64,000 bases of DNA from Trichoplusia ni. Lineage: Eukaryota; Arthropoda; Insecta; Lepidoptera; Noctuidae. Shown piece after piece: positions 12,601 through 25,159 of the stretch. The DNA lies in contig NC_039487.1 of assembly GCF_003590095.1 (NCBI RefSeq), forward strand, positions 13,623,794-13,687,793. Direction: 5' to 3'. The first letter of the stretch is position 1. Each line of letters opens with the position of its first letter. The notes under the pieces are model-generated. The model did not search any database, was not told the origin of the DNA, and saw only the letters and a program-made list of their open reading frames with translations. The position numbers were made by a program, and so were the translations under genes.

Positions 12601-15600
12601 ATCATGTAGCAAATCTTGAATGTTACTATATTACTTTGTACCCATTTGGCACAGAAGCAAGGTTAATAAACTAGATAAAGAGAAAAGTTCAACACCCTAA
12701 TAACACAAATATTTTTGCAGTATTTACATATACATTAAAAATAATTCCAAATGCCTGCTTTAGAATCTGAATAGTTTTACTTGATGCTAGAGATATCTAT
12801 GGTTAGTCCAATGACTGTCAAATGGGCCATTGGCCCTTCTGTAATAGAAACTAGTACTCTCTAATATAATAAAAATAGTAATAGTAATATGCTTTAAAGA
12901 TGTGACATTACTTCCAACCAAATTTGAAATGACTGCATAGTTTGGTCACTGCTTTCTTAACTATAATCAGACCTGATTAAATGCTGTGTTTGTAACCTAG
13001 CTTGAGAGATTTAATCTAAATAAACTAACAGTATTATAATATTCAATAAAAACTTATTATCTTAACCTTTTAAGGCAGATTCTTTTGTGGTTTCTGAAAC
13101 AATGGTTTACTCACGCGTATTTATCGGGATAGCCCAACTTGTTTCGGAACCAACCAAATGCGCCGTAGAAAGATATTTGTAATACTGTAAAAATTGTTTA
13201 GCCTTGATACCCCAAATCGGTGGTACTAATTTGTACAAAAACGTCTACACACTTAACATAAACTCTTTGAAATCATACTGTTGTCATTGTGTAAGCAAGA
13301 CAACGCCATGCCTACTGTTTTGCCATCACGCTTCCGCGAGAACTTGACAAAACTGTAGTAAAGGCTCTGGTTAAAACAAAAACATTTTGTTCTTAATTAC
13401 TACCTATTAGCTAACATTTTTAACCTTGAACTGTACTTTTGAGCAAACTGCTAATTTCTTACTTGTTTTGTTACATACTTAACTCTGAGGATTAAGGACT
13501 TCAATTCGATATTTTATATTGTTATAAAGCTTTTTTACTGCATTTGTTGTGAATTCACTAATGAAAATCTATTGTAAATCTTATACCTACCTTTCCAATA
13601 CCTTTTATCAAGGCCAGTTTTATGAATCTACGCCACTCAGCTTTCCATGACTAACAACATGTAAACAACACCTTTTACTAAACACAAACACACACACAAA
13701 ACCTAAGAGCCCCTTAATAGAAAGAAAATATAGGACACAATACAGACAAGCAACATTCAAACAAAAGTAAATGTTAAAACAATAGAAATAAAAAGAACAA
13801 GATAGAAAAAATATGCGTCACAAGCACGCGAAATGGCCCTTGCTCAGCATGTGCAGCGACCCTATGCGAGACAGTGTCGCGGCGCTGATTTTCAGCTAAT
13901 AAAACCACTCTATACATGTAATATAATCTGCTAAATTAATTTTAATGTCTTTCCTTCCAGCTGGTACTTCCGTGAGCTATCGAGGGCTGAGGCCACGAGG
14001 TTACTCCTAAACGAGACGGAGAGCGGCGTCTTCCTGGTCAGGGATTCTAAAACAATCACTGGGGACTATGTGCTGTGTGTCAGGTTGGTTGTATTGCTTT
14101 TATTTTCTATTAGTTTTTTAATACAAGTTTAAAACTTTATTGTTAAGGTTCATTTATGTGATACGTGTGTTCATTTATGTGTTATGTGGCGTGTAGGATC
14201 CATCTACATGCATGCCATGCTATAATGGCAGAATGTACATGGGATGTGAATTCAAGGGATGAGAATTTCTAAATCACGACACAAAGATAACATGTTTAAT
14301 TTTGGGAGTAGTTTAAAAAAACCCAACCCATACTGGATATGCACTGAGAATGTTCTAATGTAAAAATAAAAAATCATAATCATAGTTTTATAACTTTCGA
14401 CATAATCTTACAGGGAAGACGACCGTGTATCCCACTACATAATAAACCGCGTCGTATCGGCCGACGGTGCGATCCGGTACCGGATCGGCGATCAGCTGTT
14501 CGCGGACATGCCGGCGCTGCTCGCGTTCTACCGGCTCCACTACCTGGACACGACGCCGCTGGTCAGGCCGCTGCCGCAGGCGCTGGCCAAGGTCGCCGCG
14601 CCACCGCCACAGCAACCCCATCAAGTTTTGGAGCTGGTGATAGCTAAATTTGACTTTTCTGGCAATGTGAGTATATTTTCAACTTAAGCTTAGGTACTTT
14701 ATACATTTTGGAAGACAGGTAAAATGTGAAGCTATTATTAATATATGTAAATTGGATTAGTTTGGACCTCAAACCCATCTGCTTTAATTATCATAAATAT
14801 ATGGAGCAACTGATCAGAATTGTATTTGTTGATCTACATCTCAATTTACTAATCGAGATAAAAATGATAATGATTTATTAAGCTTATAGCGATATTATAT
14901 GTCCGACGTAAAGTATCATTTTTTAATTAGTCCCATCTAATATGCGAATCATTCGTAGTATAAAAAAAATATAAGCATTTACTTAAACCGCATTAAGTTA
15001 ACTTAATCTGCAACATAACCCTTATATCACAGACATAGACAAAGATCTATACTCTACTAAATTAAACCAAGAGACGAAAGCATAAAAATCCACGTCAGAA
15101 ATTAAAAAAATATTTTCAGAACTGTCTGTTACATGACTAAGACATAGTTAAAATTAAATACGTTAATACAAGGAACGGAGATGATACATCGCGAAAAACA
15201 GGTCTCTAGTCAATGCGCTAATATTAGAAAAAGCAGTCATGTGTAAAGGTGTAGGTAATTTTTTACCTGAAACTTTGAAGGAATCAATAGAGCTATATTA
15301 GTCAGGAAGGTGTATTGATGGTTACCTACACATGTACCTAATTTGTTTATTTAAAACACAACTACAATTAGAAATTTAAATTATAATACGATACGTCGGG
15401 TAATTGATGGGCAAGCAGTGTTTAATGCTTTTTTTAAACATCAGTCAAGCTCAAGCATCAAGTTTGAAAATATTTTTTATCGTCAGTTACGTACCCCGGT
15501 GAATCCTTTTTAATGCATGGGTATGAACAACGCCCTAAGGAAAACTAGACATAAAAAAAATGCAAAATTTACATCATTTATATTTTTTATGAGTTGAATT

Positions 15601-18600
15601 ACAATCAACAATGGCTTTCAAGTAGATTATTGTTTTCTCAAAAGTTTAATTTTTCGTCTGATTATGTAAAAATTAAAGAAACTAGCGAATTAAAAATTGA
15701 TTGCAACATGCGATGGGACTAACCTATATAAATGTGTCAGATCTTTACTATAGATCTAATGTTTCTGGTACCTGTAAGTCGTAATGTAATTGAATAAATA
15801 CGAACAACAAAAATATTAGTAGGAAAACATAAGTATGTGTCTCTCTCCCTATGTAGCACAATCATATTAGGTTACGGGACAAACTAAAGTTGGCAGACAG
15901 AAATTCAACTCCGTACAACGTTGTTAAGGATAGCGCTTTCAAACTAATAAGAAGACATATTTTCTATTAAGCCTATTTTGAGAATTAAGTATATAATTGT
16001 GTCAATTAAAATACGTGTTTTTTGTGATAGAGATAATATAAAATAATCGTTTCCTCTAAAATGCCACTGCACACCAAAGGCCTCTTGTTCTAAATCAAGC
16101 CTTCGGTATTTTTTTGTATCACATGTACCAAACGTATCTAAAAGAAACTAATAAAAAAAAAACGTTGTATTTATTGCCTATAGCCCTTTCCTCGAGTTCT
16201 TTTCTGTTATCAAAACTAAAGCATTAACAAATGGAACTTCTGCAAATAATATTAACATGACAAATATGTTTGGATAAAAATAATTCGGAAGTAACCGAGT
16301 TTATGGCAGATGGTCGTTGTTTATCCTATACTGATCTGACGCAGTGATATTTGTGAATATTTCATAGTGTATTCGGTTCCCGTTTGACGATAATTTATTT
16401 ATAGAATCGCCCACGACTTTTGGCAGACGAAATATTATTACGTTCTTTTTTTTCGTCGATACGCTTAAAATTCAATCTATCTTCATAAAGAATTCCATCA
16501 GAATTATACTCCTGTATTAGAGAGGGATGCGTATTTTAAATCTATTTTACTTATAGATTGCTATCCCCCTTCTCCCCTATAGATTCTAAAAGGCATTTTC
16601 ATTGTGTAAACAAGTTGTTTATAAATATATACTTTATGATGATACTTTATGTCTTATATTAAAATTGTTTCCTTAAAATCGTACGATGCTGAAAATAACC
16701 TGTCACAACCATTCATGTTCAGCCTATCTCATTCCCTTTAATATGAATTTCGGAAGTTGCAGGGCTAAAGGTACTTTTTTCCTCTGTTTTTTCAAATTTG
16801 ATGCTCTATGTAAAAATGTTTTGAAATCAAACCAAATGTAGGTTTTTTGAAAACTTGGTGTAGGCATCATAGTCCTTTCGGATGTAAAGGATAGAAGTCA
16901 CCTTTTTTCGTCAAATGTTCCTTTTTCCTCTGGATACCTGGATAGTTTACGGTTGATTTTCTTACATCGTAAGGGTGTATAGATAAGATTCATTAATTAA
17001 ATAATGACATTGTAACTTTGTTGTATGCGTGCAGGACGCGGACGACCTCCCGTTCCGGCGCGGCGAGCGGCTGATGGTGATCAACCGCGACGAGGAGCAG
17101 TGGTGGACCGCCAGGAACAGCCTCGGACGCACCGGGTCCATACCAGTGCCTTATGTGCAGAGGGTAAGGAACTATATTACTATTGATCTTATGGCAGAAG
17201 AAATAAACGTTGCTGGAATTTTATCCCTTTTGGTTTCCATTATACTCGTGTTATTAGATATAGCTGATGATATTAGTTTATTTAAGTGACTGTGAATACT
17301 ATTTTTACATGAGGTTAGAAAATCTATTTCTGTGAGGGAAAAGGTTATAGACTTTATTATAGGCTTTTTTATTGGGACATGATAGGTATATGGGAGATTT
17401 ATTCAAAGAAAAATCTGTTTAGATCTCGCTATATTTGTTCCACAACCTTTTGGATACGAAAGACGTTTTCAAAAGTAAATTATAGATGACAACCCACTAA
17501 TCAACAGTCAGCACGTCTTTGCTTAGTGTATAGTCATGAGCATGTCGCCTTTACTATGATAAAAAACTAACCCAAAGTGCATCTACCATGCTTTTATCTC
17601 TGTATCACCATAAGGTCGACTGTTAGACAATATCTAAGGCTTTAAGTCCGCCTCTGTACACGTTGTGCATAAAGAATAAATAAATAACCCTTGCCCCTGT
17701 CCCCCCGCAGATCCTGGACCCGTCGGGGCTGCCGTACCCCGCGGCCGAGGCGCTGAGCCACGTGGGCGACCCGCCCAGCCCGCCCGCCGCGCCCGCCGGC
17801 AAGCTGGCCCGGACCAACATGCAGGTGAGGGGGAACACAATATTTCTATCAGTTAGGAAATCATCGAATGACCCTTCCGGCTTTAGTTTGAGTGGAAGGG
17901 TGTGCCATACTTTTACTGACTTAAATCCACTCATGTTTCTTCCTTTGCCCTTTATGTGCCAAACCGGCGGTAATCCTTTCTGATTATTCCGCTAGAGACA
18001 CACGTAACCTATGACAAGAATCACAAAACACAATTAGGTTTTACATTTAAACAATGATTTACTGACTCCCTATCTGAGGTTCTGACGGAACATAGTCGTC
18101 CAGATTTTTTTTGTTATAAACGACCCCTGTGCATTAAATCCATGTGTCGCAGGGGCTTCGCATAAATTCAAATCATATACGCGTAGATCACACAAATGCT
18201 TGTCCTACGCCCCGGCGTATGTGTGAAAAAAATATGTGACGTGTCGACTATCCAGGCAGGAAATATCTCGGATTACGAGATCAATTCAAGTCTCTTCACC
18301 TCGTATCTGTTTCAACAGCGACGTTTACAAAGATCTCGCAACCCTCCCACCTTCCTCTCCCCCACTAGTAGGTAGCTCCCCCATAAGTAACGTTGGCCAG
18401 GTGTTCCAGCGCACGCTGCCGGCGCTGGCGCGCGTGAAGCAGCCGCGCGTGCCCAACGCCTACGACAAGACTGCGCTCAAGCTGGAGGAGGGAGACATTA
18501 TCAAAGTAAGACAAACATACTTATTTATAATAATGAGATTTAAATAGATGATTTAGAGACGCTTTGTGTATTTTTTTACTAGAAATGTATATCTTTCTTT

Positions 18601-19012
18601 TAGTCTTATTAGCTCTCAAAAGAACGAAAAAAAAAGATTCGCTTTGTTTGAATCGTATGAAATTGTTGCGAAAAATTTGTTGCGAATGTCGTTGATAATT
18701 TACAGTATCAGCTATCTCCAAAGTAAATAGCATCACAATGAAGACTAATTGTAAGATAATTTGTTATGAGTCTGATTAAAGAGTGTCATACAGCCACTAA
18801 AAAAAGAACTGACAAACTTCCGTCTTTAAAAATTTGTGTGATTTCATCTGTAAAATCTGTTACTTGAACTATAACATACTAAGTCATAATGAAACCTTTT
18901 CCAGGTGACAAAAATCAACATAAACGGTCAATGGGAGGGCGAGTTGAACGGTAAAATAGGTCATTTCCCATTCACATGCGTCGAGTTCCTGGACGAGAAC
19001 ACGACCAGTTAA
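9697..19012 (+). CDS. Crk: Crk adaptor protein (SH2-SH3-SH3)
   Basis: Seven coding exons join in frame: 9697-9746, 13961-14083, 14414-14666, 17035-17163, 17711-17824, 18401-18505 and 18905-19012 (882 bp, 293 aa). The protein is a non-catalytic cytoplasmic adaptor. Its SH2 domain (about residues 18-115) starts at SWYF, carries the phosphotyrosine-binding FLVRDS motif (Arg44) and continues through YRIGDQ and HYLDTTPL. SH3-N (about 129-188) shows AKFDF, the acidic DEEQWW and GSIPVPYV, the usual proline-peptide-binding positions. A proline/alanine linker follows. SH3-C (about 237-293) carries NAYDKTALKLEEGD and ends GHFPFTCVEF. Insect Crk is known to couple receptors and scaffold proteins (p130Cas, DOCK180/Mbc, C3G) to Rac and Rap signalling. 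The length is slightly above that of fly Crk. The exon 6 acceptor (cgttggccag) was chosen because it is the one matching phase 0; the frame stays open upstream, so a longer exon 6 is possible. Confidence 0.93.
11726..11772 (-). repeat. CR1-like LINE 3' tail, reverse orientation
   Basis: The string cccactgcagggcaaaggcc, preceded by attattatt, is the reverse complement of a very common lepidopteran LINE 3' end (ggcctttgccc..agcagtggga, then a trinucleotide tail). Related fragments lie at about 16060-16090 and 38110-38145. Only the terminal 50 or so bases are present. Confidence 0.45.
11800..12052 (+). repeat. Dispersed interspersed repeat (actagctgttgcccgcg type)
   Basis: It begins ctagctgttgcccgcgactt and ends with cctgagattagcg, a caaacaaac run and ttagtatagat. 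This 5' block and terminal ttagtatagat are shared, from memory, by abundant lepidopteran non-autonomous elements. A shorter relative starts at 28352 (ctagctgtacccggctgcg). No protein-coding capacity is present. Confidence 0.5.
14667..17034 (+). other. Crk intron 3
   Basis: A 2.4-kb AT-rich intron between the end of the SH2 exon (donor aat/gtgagt) and the SH3-N exon (acceptor gtgcag). It contains a short CR1-like fragment near 16060-16090. I see no conserved-looking open frame, RNA gene or complete repeat in it. Confidence 0.6.
18143..18215 (-). repeat. tRNA-like SINE remnant (second family)
   Basis: Read on the minus strand it gives a GC-rich block, then acaagcatttgtgtgatc. The same module recurs near 52455-52510 (+), 56655-56715 (+) and 59290-59345 (-), where it is preceded by a ggttcgatccccgc-like B box. 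I infer a dispersed tRNA-derived family, distinct from the one at 43701. Confidence 0.4.
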
Positions 19013-20359
19013 AACTGTGACGTCACGGCCATATTCCATGACTCTATGGTTTTATGGTAGGCTATGGACTCTGCCCACCGATTCAAGGGCTTATATGCAC
19101 AAAATACAAGTTTATACTACGATTTCTAATCCTATATTTAAATGGCGACGTTAATGAAGTTAAGCAACTTAATTCGCGGCTTAGAATTTGATGGGTAGCA
19201 AGGTTTTTCAATAATTGTTGAGTTATTAAGAATACTCTGTTAATCGTAATTGTTAACTTAACTGTATATCAAAACAGTTTCGTTAAAGAATTACCGAACT
19301 ACCCACCAATTAAAATGTTTAAATATGGGATTAAAATACAAAAATAACAGAAATATGTGCTGACAACATTAAGTTAACACATTCTTTGTAAAGCAGACTT
19401 ATTATTATACTTACGCAGGACGCACAAACATGTATACATTATTATTATTATATAAAGCGTATTATGAAGTTTTATAACCATTATAGGTCAATTATTCTTA
19501 TACCGACGGCATAAGCTACAATTTCTTGCAAGATCGCAAGAATTTTGATACAAGAATCTGGCACAAGCAATCCACAGTTAACTCTATCAAATGATTATAA
19601 ATCATCATTTAAATAATATAATAATTATACTCAAGGTGTTGCTGAATCTTGTTAATATCGAATCCAATTGCCAGTAGTTTTACCAAATGGATATGAGGAA
19701 CAGGATTTAAAAAAGATTCACAATAACAAAGGCTAGCTAATTGGTTCAATAGAGGAATAAAACCTATTTTGGTTTTGAAACATCATAACAATGCTTTAAA
19801 ATTGTGTAAAAAAAATATATATATTATTTTTATTAAAATTACAAGCAAAATTGTAAATCGACATTATTGAGATTATAAGAAACTCATTGTAATGTATATT
19901 TATTTCAAAATCTTGCATTTTACTGCATTTTCTAATTCGTATTATAAATCATTTTTACCTATTCCTATCATCGTTTTTAATGTATGACATTTTTGTATGT
20001 ATTATATTATTATTTTGTTATGACATAATTGCAATTTAAATTATTGAGATCACCTATACATGGACTTACTTGTTTCAAACGATAGAAAAGAATTTTCTTT
20101 TCCCCTTTTTTAATATGGATGTTCAATCCGCGCACGAGCGGTTGACGGAACAAGTATGCGTATAGGTGGCCTTATTCATCCACTGTGTAACATAGTGCCA
20201 ATACAAGCCAAACTACTTCAGTCTGTATTACTTGAACATGGAGACATCTTTTAAAGTATTACATTTTAGCATCTTATCAGAGTTGGGGAAGAGAGAAATC
20301 AGTGGAAGAGCGACTTTTAGTGCGTCACCACGAGTCCACAACTGTAATAGAATAAGGCA

Positions 20360-20645
20360 TATAACAAAAACAACTGTCTACTCCATCCGACAGATTTCCA
20401 AAGAATATTGGATACGTGTTTTTATTTTATCTCTTAAACACAAAATTATATAGACACAGTGATCTAAAATCCTTTGTGACGTCACTTGCTAGTAAGCTTT
20501 TTAATAGCAAGTGATGTTTCTAGCCCCCACTACCATAAGTTTAATCATCTTCTTCCTTACTTTTTGATACCTTGGTAAAATACGTATTACGTATGTATTG
20601 GAAATCTGTCTCAACGACTAAACAGATTTATATTATTAGATTAAG
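20360..20645. mobile_element. MITE family A, copy 1 (about 285 bp)
   Basis: The ends are imperfect inverted repeats of about 25 bp (ctgtctactccatccgacag at the left, ctcaacgactaaacagattt at the right). The interior holds a hairpin, cttgctagtaagctttttaa followed by tagcaagtg. Two other copies are at 29207-29410 and 47587-47862 and share both the ends and the internal hairpin. No transposase is encoded. I infer a non-autonomous DNA transposon. Confidence 0.6.
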
Positions 20646-20765
20646 GGCCGATTTTTCAATCGCCAGATAACTTTTATTCGACAGCTTTTGTATAGAAAAT
20701 ATGTCAAACGGCCATATTTATTCCTCAGACAAAAGTTATCTGACGATTGAAAAATCGGGCCTTAG
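20645..20765. mobile_element. Short MITE with about 35-bp terminal inverted repeats
   Basis: The left end gggccgatttttcaatcgcc, continuing into agataacttttattcgac, is mirrored at the right end by acaaaagttatctgacgatt, continuing into gaaaaatcgggcct. The element is about 120 bp and abuts MITE family A. It is too short to encode anything, and both arms are well matched, suggesting a relatively recent insertion. Confidence 0.65.
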
Positions 20766-23700
20766 TGAAACACTTTTTTACTTTGAAACGTGGACCCACA
20801 TCTTTGATATTACAATTATTGTCATAACAAAATAAGTAATATATTATTACAAAATTAATATCATGAAGCTTACTTCGGCTCGAAGGACCATTTTCGAATG
20901 TCTAGCAACTAATCGTACGGCTTGTTGTTCAATTAACATTAGTTCAAATAGACATTAACGTTTATAATTAAAAACAATTGTTCATAATCATGTACAGTAA
21001 GGACCAGTCTTTTAATGAAAATGTAAGAAGCGAACGAAGTTGTAACAATTTTGTTGATGTAGTTTTTATTATAGTTTATTTGTTTAGGTAAATGTATGTT
21101 TTTTTTTTATATTTCAGATTATTTTATTTACATTCAGAGATTTTACAATGTGCTTTAAAATATTGTCTGATTTTTTTGTGGAAGCGAGAGGGCGCTATGT
21201 GTTTTCTTGCTTGCACAAGTGTGATAATGATATGAAGAAATTCATATCATAGCGCAGAGTTCATACGAAAGAAAGTATTCTTTCTGTAAACATAATTATA
21301 TTATATTTTATTTACACTAGAATCAAAAACTTTACTATTTTCATTAGATCTTTTATTTTTATAATTACTCAAACAAATAAGCTATAATTTAATAACATCT
21401 TTTATAATATTCGTAGAACGAAATGTAATACCCTAACAGGGTTTATTGTTTATTTATGACTCAGGAACTGATTTACATTGTAAAGATAATCTCGATTTTA
21501 CAATACCAGTCGATTTAATTATTATTTCAATTTGTGAAAAGTCGAAATATCACGTCGCTTAAAATAGTACAATGGTCTTACCATAGGATAAAATTGTTGT
21601 GAGAAGCCGCTCCATACAATATACTGTATTCAGGTCAAATCGGTTTAATGAGAAAACTTTTATATCCTGACTTCCTTTGCACTAGAGAAATGATTGAAAT
21701 GATTTAAGAAACGACTTCCGCAGTAAAGAATATAATACTTATGTCGCGGGGTGTTTCACAAACATTCAGGTCACATGCACAAAGACACCCAGACTCAGGA
21801 CAAGCATTCGTGCTTTACAAATGTTTACGATCGCCGGTGAGTGTTGATCTTCACCAGTCTCCTATCCGTGCAACAAAGAATCCTGAAGTCCTTTTAATAC
21901 TAGTGTTAAATCTACTGGTATTGTATCACGAGAGGACCACATTCGACATATTGTTTCCTTGACCTAAAACCATAGTTATAAGACACAAACGCACCAAGCA
22001 TAAACTGTTTACTCATATACATATAATTGTAATTACAGTTACTTAGGATTTTGATGATCAGATATTTATTTAATTATCAAGAATTCTCAGATAAATAAGT
22101 TAACAAAGATTGCTTGATAGCTTGCATTTTTCATAGCTGTGAAGTGACTATATTATCATGTAGTATTGCATTTATTTTGATAACCTCAGTATCTGTCATG
22201 GTATCTGTATCATTGACTATGTTTTGAGCGTCCATATCACAAGTGTCTGGACACTTTTCGATCTTCAAAAACTAAGATCTTATTAATAATTTTCCACACT
22301 TTTACACCTAAGTACTATGAAACATGCTTAATAAATTTGCCGTTCACGAGAATACAAAGCACTTTTGAAGTGTCTTAGTTAAATGAATATCTGGTTATCA
22401 TTCGCAACAATTGTTTCCATTAGGAATTGATATTTATATTGTATACATCGAACGTTATTTGACTGTTAGCTTTATAACGTTTTTTAATGTTGTACTTTTT
22501 TTGACAGTTGAATATTGACGCGCCCGCCATCTTGTAATGGCGGATTGTGGATTGAGGTGTAGAAAGTGAATACAAGAAACAATTCATGAAGTTATTATGT
22601 TTAATATCGCCTCAAAATATAATAATATTAGCCTATAGCGGTTTTACTGCTGGATAAAAACTTCTTCCCCTAAAATATTATACCGTTTTTGCTAACATAT
22701 TTACACAACGTATGAGATTGCGTTTTATATTTTACTTTATTAAGTAGTCAGGAATTAATAGCTATAGGCTAACTTAAAATAAGACTTAGCGAGAAGAGGT
22801 TTTAGTTTTTATCATGCCATCTCACTTATACAAATATGTTAAAAAGAGATACAGCTATTGCTATGTACACCTCAGTCCACAAAACACAATGGAATTGCGA
22901 CTAAAGTCATTTCTATATAAATCACTAGTAAGTGTAGAGAGCTCGATTAAAACTCACTTTACATAAACATATATGTATGTAGTAATATATAAAATATACT
23001 CGAGTCACAGGCGATAACGCGAATTGTACTCTATAGCATTAAGATAAAGTCTATTTTATTATGACAAGTATATTTTCTTATAACCAGATTTTTTTTGAAA
23101 TACCAAACAGGCGATCGCGTTCTTCCATTGTTTTTTTTTTACCATTAGTTGATAGTTGTAATGTGTTGACGTTTGTAAATATTATTTTCTATCGATATTT
23201 CTTGTGACTTGAGTTGTTTTTTTAAGTACCCTCATTTTTGGCGTGTTTATACAAAAACAGATCGTATTATAAAGTCATTGTGGTTGTATTTAGATAATAT
23301 TGCTTTTTGATGCCATTAATAATATCAAATTTTCAAAACTTTCCTTGTGTGCATGGCATTAAAGTTCATTTTCACTATTCTGTAAGGTATACAATGTTAA
23401 TATCTATTTATACGTACATTCATTCATACACCCAATGCCTGCTGCTTACCTACAGCTTTTTTACATTGTTACATAAATGCCTCACTTATTGGTGAAAGTA
23501 ACCCATTATCTGGTGAAGTCTGTTTTTGTATAAGACAAAATGGGGAGTCCTTCCAAAATATACGATAGTCAATATTTTTATAACACGCAGGTGCAAGAAG
23601 TATTTAGTTTAGTATTACATTAGTCGGTTGGCCAAGGGATTGATTTATCTAAGTTGTTGCCAGATCAATAGAGAGTTAATAATACTAACTTCTTTGTACA

Positions 23701-24724
23701 ATTTCTTTTGTTTTGTCTGTCAAGGTATATATTGTTTGTTACCTTAGCTGTTTGACCTAATAATTTTCTTGTAATTTAACCTCAAATATTGTAAAAGATA
23801 GTACATTATATTGTATTAAAGGCTATCTGAAAAAAGTGAGGGTGTCAGTGATCTTGGCCCAACCAAATGTCAAGCGAAAGTATTGATTGATAAAGAAGGA
23901 ATGTTCGACGCGGCGAGTCGTGGTTTATTTTAAATTCGGGATTAGTACATACCAAATGTTATTGTCATTGTATAGAACCATTATATTTTGAGATTATGTG
24001 TCATATAATAATGTATTGTACACTCTTTTAAGTCATATAAAAATCGTCTAATTTTTTATTAAGTTATGTGTAACGGTTCGAAATAAATTTTAGGAAAGAT
24101 TTTTGGGTTTTATTTGGTTTTGAAGGCCTGCTTCTTTTGATTTTGCTTTCCCCTTTCGAGAATTATCTTTTCAACCTTTTTAGGATAATAAATCTGTAAT
24201 AAATAAATAACAAAATGTTTAGTCTTTTATTTAATTAGGACTGGACTTCAACGTCCAGCACAAATGTCAAGGATTTTAACAGCATGTAGCAAAAGACTGG
24301 ATAACTTACGAGATCTCTCGCACAGCTTTCTTCAGTGGATATGTTATTTATTGTAAAATATTATTTGAATTTAAAAATCGGGTGTATGCAGCGTAAGCGT
24401 AGCCTTTTTTAACAACAAAGAGAACGTCGCGCATCACGCAAACGCGATGAAAAGGTATATAGCATTGGGGGACGCCATACGTTCGTTGAATATCTACGAT
24501 TGCGAAATAGTTTTCTACGAGATAATGTTCTTATAGAACAATTTCAAGCATAAGGCCAATCAGGGCCAGGCCGTTCTTTGAAGTCACTAAGCCTTTCTAT
24601 AATTTGAACTGTAATAGTAAATATCATAAACACATTCCAGCGTGAATATACTTGCTCTCTACTCTTAAACAAGTTATGAATAAAATAATGTAAGTATTTT
24701 ACTCTGCATGGAACGTAACCAAAT

Positions 24725-24762
24725 TGACAGCTTGGCTTGACAGTTCAGTCATCAAGCTGTCA
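24725..24762 (+). promoter_or_regulatory. Probable zinc-finger gene core promoter
   Basis: Inverted arms tgacagcttg (24725-24734) and caagctgtca (24753-24762) flank ttcagtcat. Its tcagt (24745-24749) matches the arthropod initiator consensus. The site lies about 400 bp upstream of the zinc-finger start codon at 25160. No TATA box is visible. Transcription from here is inferred. Confidence 0.3.
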
Positions 24763-25159
24763 GTCTGTAAAAGCTAAAAAAAGTGGATCGATTTTCACAA
24801 TTTTCGTAAAAAAAGCTTTATAATGTGACAAATTTAGATAATAAAGTAGTTTAATATATTAATAATAAGTGTATAGTTAAAGTTTTAAGGTTATATAAGT
24901 TGTCCGTGTAGTAATATAGTAGTTTTACGTGTCGAAGTAATAATAAAAAGTAGCCGCATATCCACCGTAGTAAATTACACACGAATATTATTTGATTAGT
25001 GCTTACTTAAATAAAACATTTATTCAGCCAGCTTCTATACATAATACTTATAACCTAAGTTAGAATAAATAATAATAAAAAACAAACATTGGTTGGAAAT
25101 GTTCGGACTTTCCTTATAACTGTTTATTTTGAGTGTTAAAGTAGGCTAGTTAGTGAACC

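Larger units (their letters stand above)
9747..13960 (+). other. Crk intron 1
   Basis: This 4.2-kb intron separates the 17-residue N-terminal exon from the SH2 exons. Donor is accag/gtcagc and acceptor is ttccttccag. It holds a minus-oriented CR1-like tail (about 11726-11772), a dispersed repeat at 11800-12052 and a degenerate gcgtatttatcggga-type MITE piece near 13108. Both strands are open for about 300 bp just inside the donor (9774-10104), but the translations have no recognisable character. Confidence 0.7.
19013..24720 (+). other. Crk 3' UTR plus intergenic DNA
   Basis: No exon-like open frames follow the Crk stop. Candidate polyadenylation hexamers on the plus strand occur near 19757 (ggaataaaacc), 24082 (gaaataaatttt) and 24190-24207. 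Which one ends Crk cannot be told from sequence. Two MITEs lie at 20360-20645 and 20645-20765. The remainder is AT-rich and featureless to my reading. Confidence 0.5.

Noticed and set aside
13801..13960. A small exon before the Crk SH2 exon
   Set aside because: No frame-compatible donor/acceptor pair was found, and exon 1 already joins exon 2 in the correct phase.
17623..17983. Frames of 68-103 codons on both strands around Crk exon 5
   Set aside because: They are shadows of the GC-rich linker exon 17711-17824 extended into the introns.
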